Assembly: GCA_035655455.1 (NCBI GenBank)
Contig: DASRUL010000002.1
Coordinates: 1 to 5,769 of the forward strand
Length of the DNA: 5,769 nt
DNA from: JAHFKM01 sp035655455
Lineage (GTDB): Archaea; Nanobdellota; Nanobdellia; SCGC-AAA011-G17; GW2011-AR18
Direction of reading: 5' to 3'
Below the pieces are notes generated by a model, which was not told where the DNA came from, ran no database searches, and saw only the letters and a program-made list of their open reading frames with translations. Position 1 is the stretch's first letter. Every line of letters begins with the position of its first letter. The translations under genes were made by a program, and so were the position numbers. Below, piece by piece: positions 5,169-5,769 of this stretch.

Positions 5169-5769
5169 TTATTCTAAGACTATTCTCGCGTCTGCAATGG
5201 TTGCTTCGTAGTTGTTAAGAAAGAGCGGGTTAATGTCGAGCTCTTCGAGGTTTGGGTATTTTTCTGGAAGTTTGGAAAGTGTAAGCAGGATTTTATTTAA
5301 TTTTTTAATATCAATCTTTTTATTTCTGTAAGTATGAAAGAGTTGCGCGCTTTTTAAGTCATCGAGCATGCTAAGGATTTCTTTTTTGTTTGCGGGTAAT
5401 ATTCTGAAAGTAACATCTTTAAAAATTTCTGTGTAGATGTCGCCTAATCCTACTGCGAGAACATGTCCGAAGGTAGGGTCTTTTTTAATGCCTAGTAATA
5501 AAGGTATTCCCTCGATGTGAGGTTGGACGAGGATTCCTTCTGGATGGAGTTTCATAAGTTCGTTGTAGTGCTGATGAAAGTTTTTTTCTGTGACGTTCGT
5601 TCTGACTGCGTTGTGTTCTGTTTTGTGGAGTAAGGTTGGTGAGGATGCTTTTAAGACAACGGGAAAACAATAGGTTTTTGCTGTTTTTAATGCGTCTCTT
5701 TCTGTTTTACAAAGTTTTCTTTGAATAAGGGGAAATCCTTCGTGTTCAAGAAAGTTTTCTGCGTCGTAT
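5169..5769 (-). CDS. acdB: ADP-forming acetate-CoA ligase, beta subunit, N-terminus beyond the window
   Basis: This is the ATP-grasp subunit that binds the nucleotide and completes phosphoryl transfer for the alpha subunit encoded at 2217-3527. The frame stays open from 5768 to TAA 5169-5171, giving 199 residues with no start visible. An internal ATG at 5555 is not the start, because family sequence continues upstream of it. Visible motifs are FPVVLKASSPTLLHKTEHNAV (about residues 35-55 of the fragment), whose LHK histidine matches the conserved beta-subunit histidine; VQPHIEG; GIKKDPTFGHVLAVGLGDI; EIFKDVTFRI; and the C-terminal LEELDINPLF...ATIADARIVLE. The usual second glycine of GLGG is Asp here. 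Compared with beta subunits of about 230 residues, roughly 20-30 N-terminal residues are missing. The separately coded subunits resemble the Pyrococcus arrangement. Confidence 0.9.
   Translation of the reverse strand, partial: YDAENFLEHEGFPLIQRKLCKTERDALKTAKTYCFPVVLKASSPTLLHKTEHNAVRTNVTEKNFHQHYNELMKLHPEGILVQPHIEGIPLLLGIKKDPTFGHVLAVGLGDIYTEIFKDVTFRILPANKKEILSMLDDLKSAQLFHTYRNKKIDIKKLNKILLTLSKLPEKYPNLEELDINPLFLNNYEATIADARIVLE

Noticed and set aside
5485..5670. Separate small minus-strand frame of 61 codons
   Set aside because: It overlaps the open, conserved beta-subunit frame and has no features of its own.
1..5769. CRISPR array or defence island
   Set aside because: The only exact repeats are the 37-nt pair inside a protein-coding repeat, with in-frame 59-codon spacing; there are no regular spacers and no cas-like genes.

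Overview
The window is archaeal, most likely from a DPANN-type genome (Woesearchaeota or a relative; moderate confidence from gene content and style only). The signs are translation factor aIF2 gamma, separately encoded alpha and beta subunits of an ADP-forming acetate-CoA ligase, a DUF192 protein, TATA-box promoters about 26 nt from start codons (leaderless genes), and an IS200/IS605-type transposase.

Layout. 1-349 (-): the N-terminal part of a TnpA HUH transposase, running off the left edge. Its ribosome-binding site lies inside a hairpin at 351-378. 379-519: non-coding, with imperfect dyads. 520-1786 (-): aIF2 gamma. Bases 1686-1716 interrupt the GTPase P-loop and look like a 31-nt archaeal bulge-helix-bulge (BHB) intron. 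1824-1831: a palindromic TATA box between two divergent genes. 1854-2186 (+): DUF192 protein. 2217-3527 (+): acetate-CoA ligase alpha subunit. 3529-5132 (-): an unrecognised protein with five copies of a YFKEH/SRTQL/LY/NEAIP repeat, split by a -1 frameshift at an A7 run. 5169-5769 (-): acetate-CoA ligase beta subunit, cut by the right edge.

The main discovery is the aIF2 gamma intron. Read directly, the gene appears to begin at the GTG at 1683, inside the P-loop and without the invariant Gly-His. The missing N-terminus, ending in INIGLIG, lies just upstream behind a TTG start with a GGAGG site. Removing exactly 31 nt restores GHVDHGKS and a 411-residue protein of normal family length. The RNA around the two junctions folds into a canonical BHB: a 4-bp central helix UUGG/CCAA, two 3-nt bulges AC|U and AG|A, and an exon-exon outer helix. 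The cuts predicted by the motif are exactly those that restore the protein. This implies that the tRNA splicing endonuclease and ligase are needed to make a core initiation factor.

The two ligase subunits together would convert acyl-CoA, ADP and phosphate to acid, CoA and ATP. Here they sit on opposite strands, separated by the repeat-protein gene.
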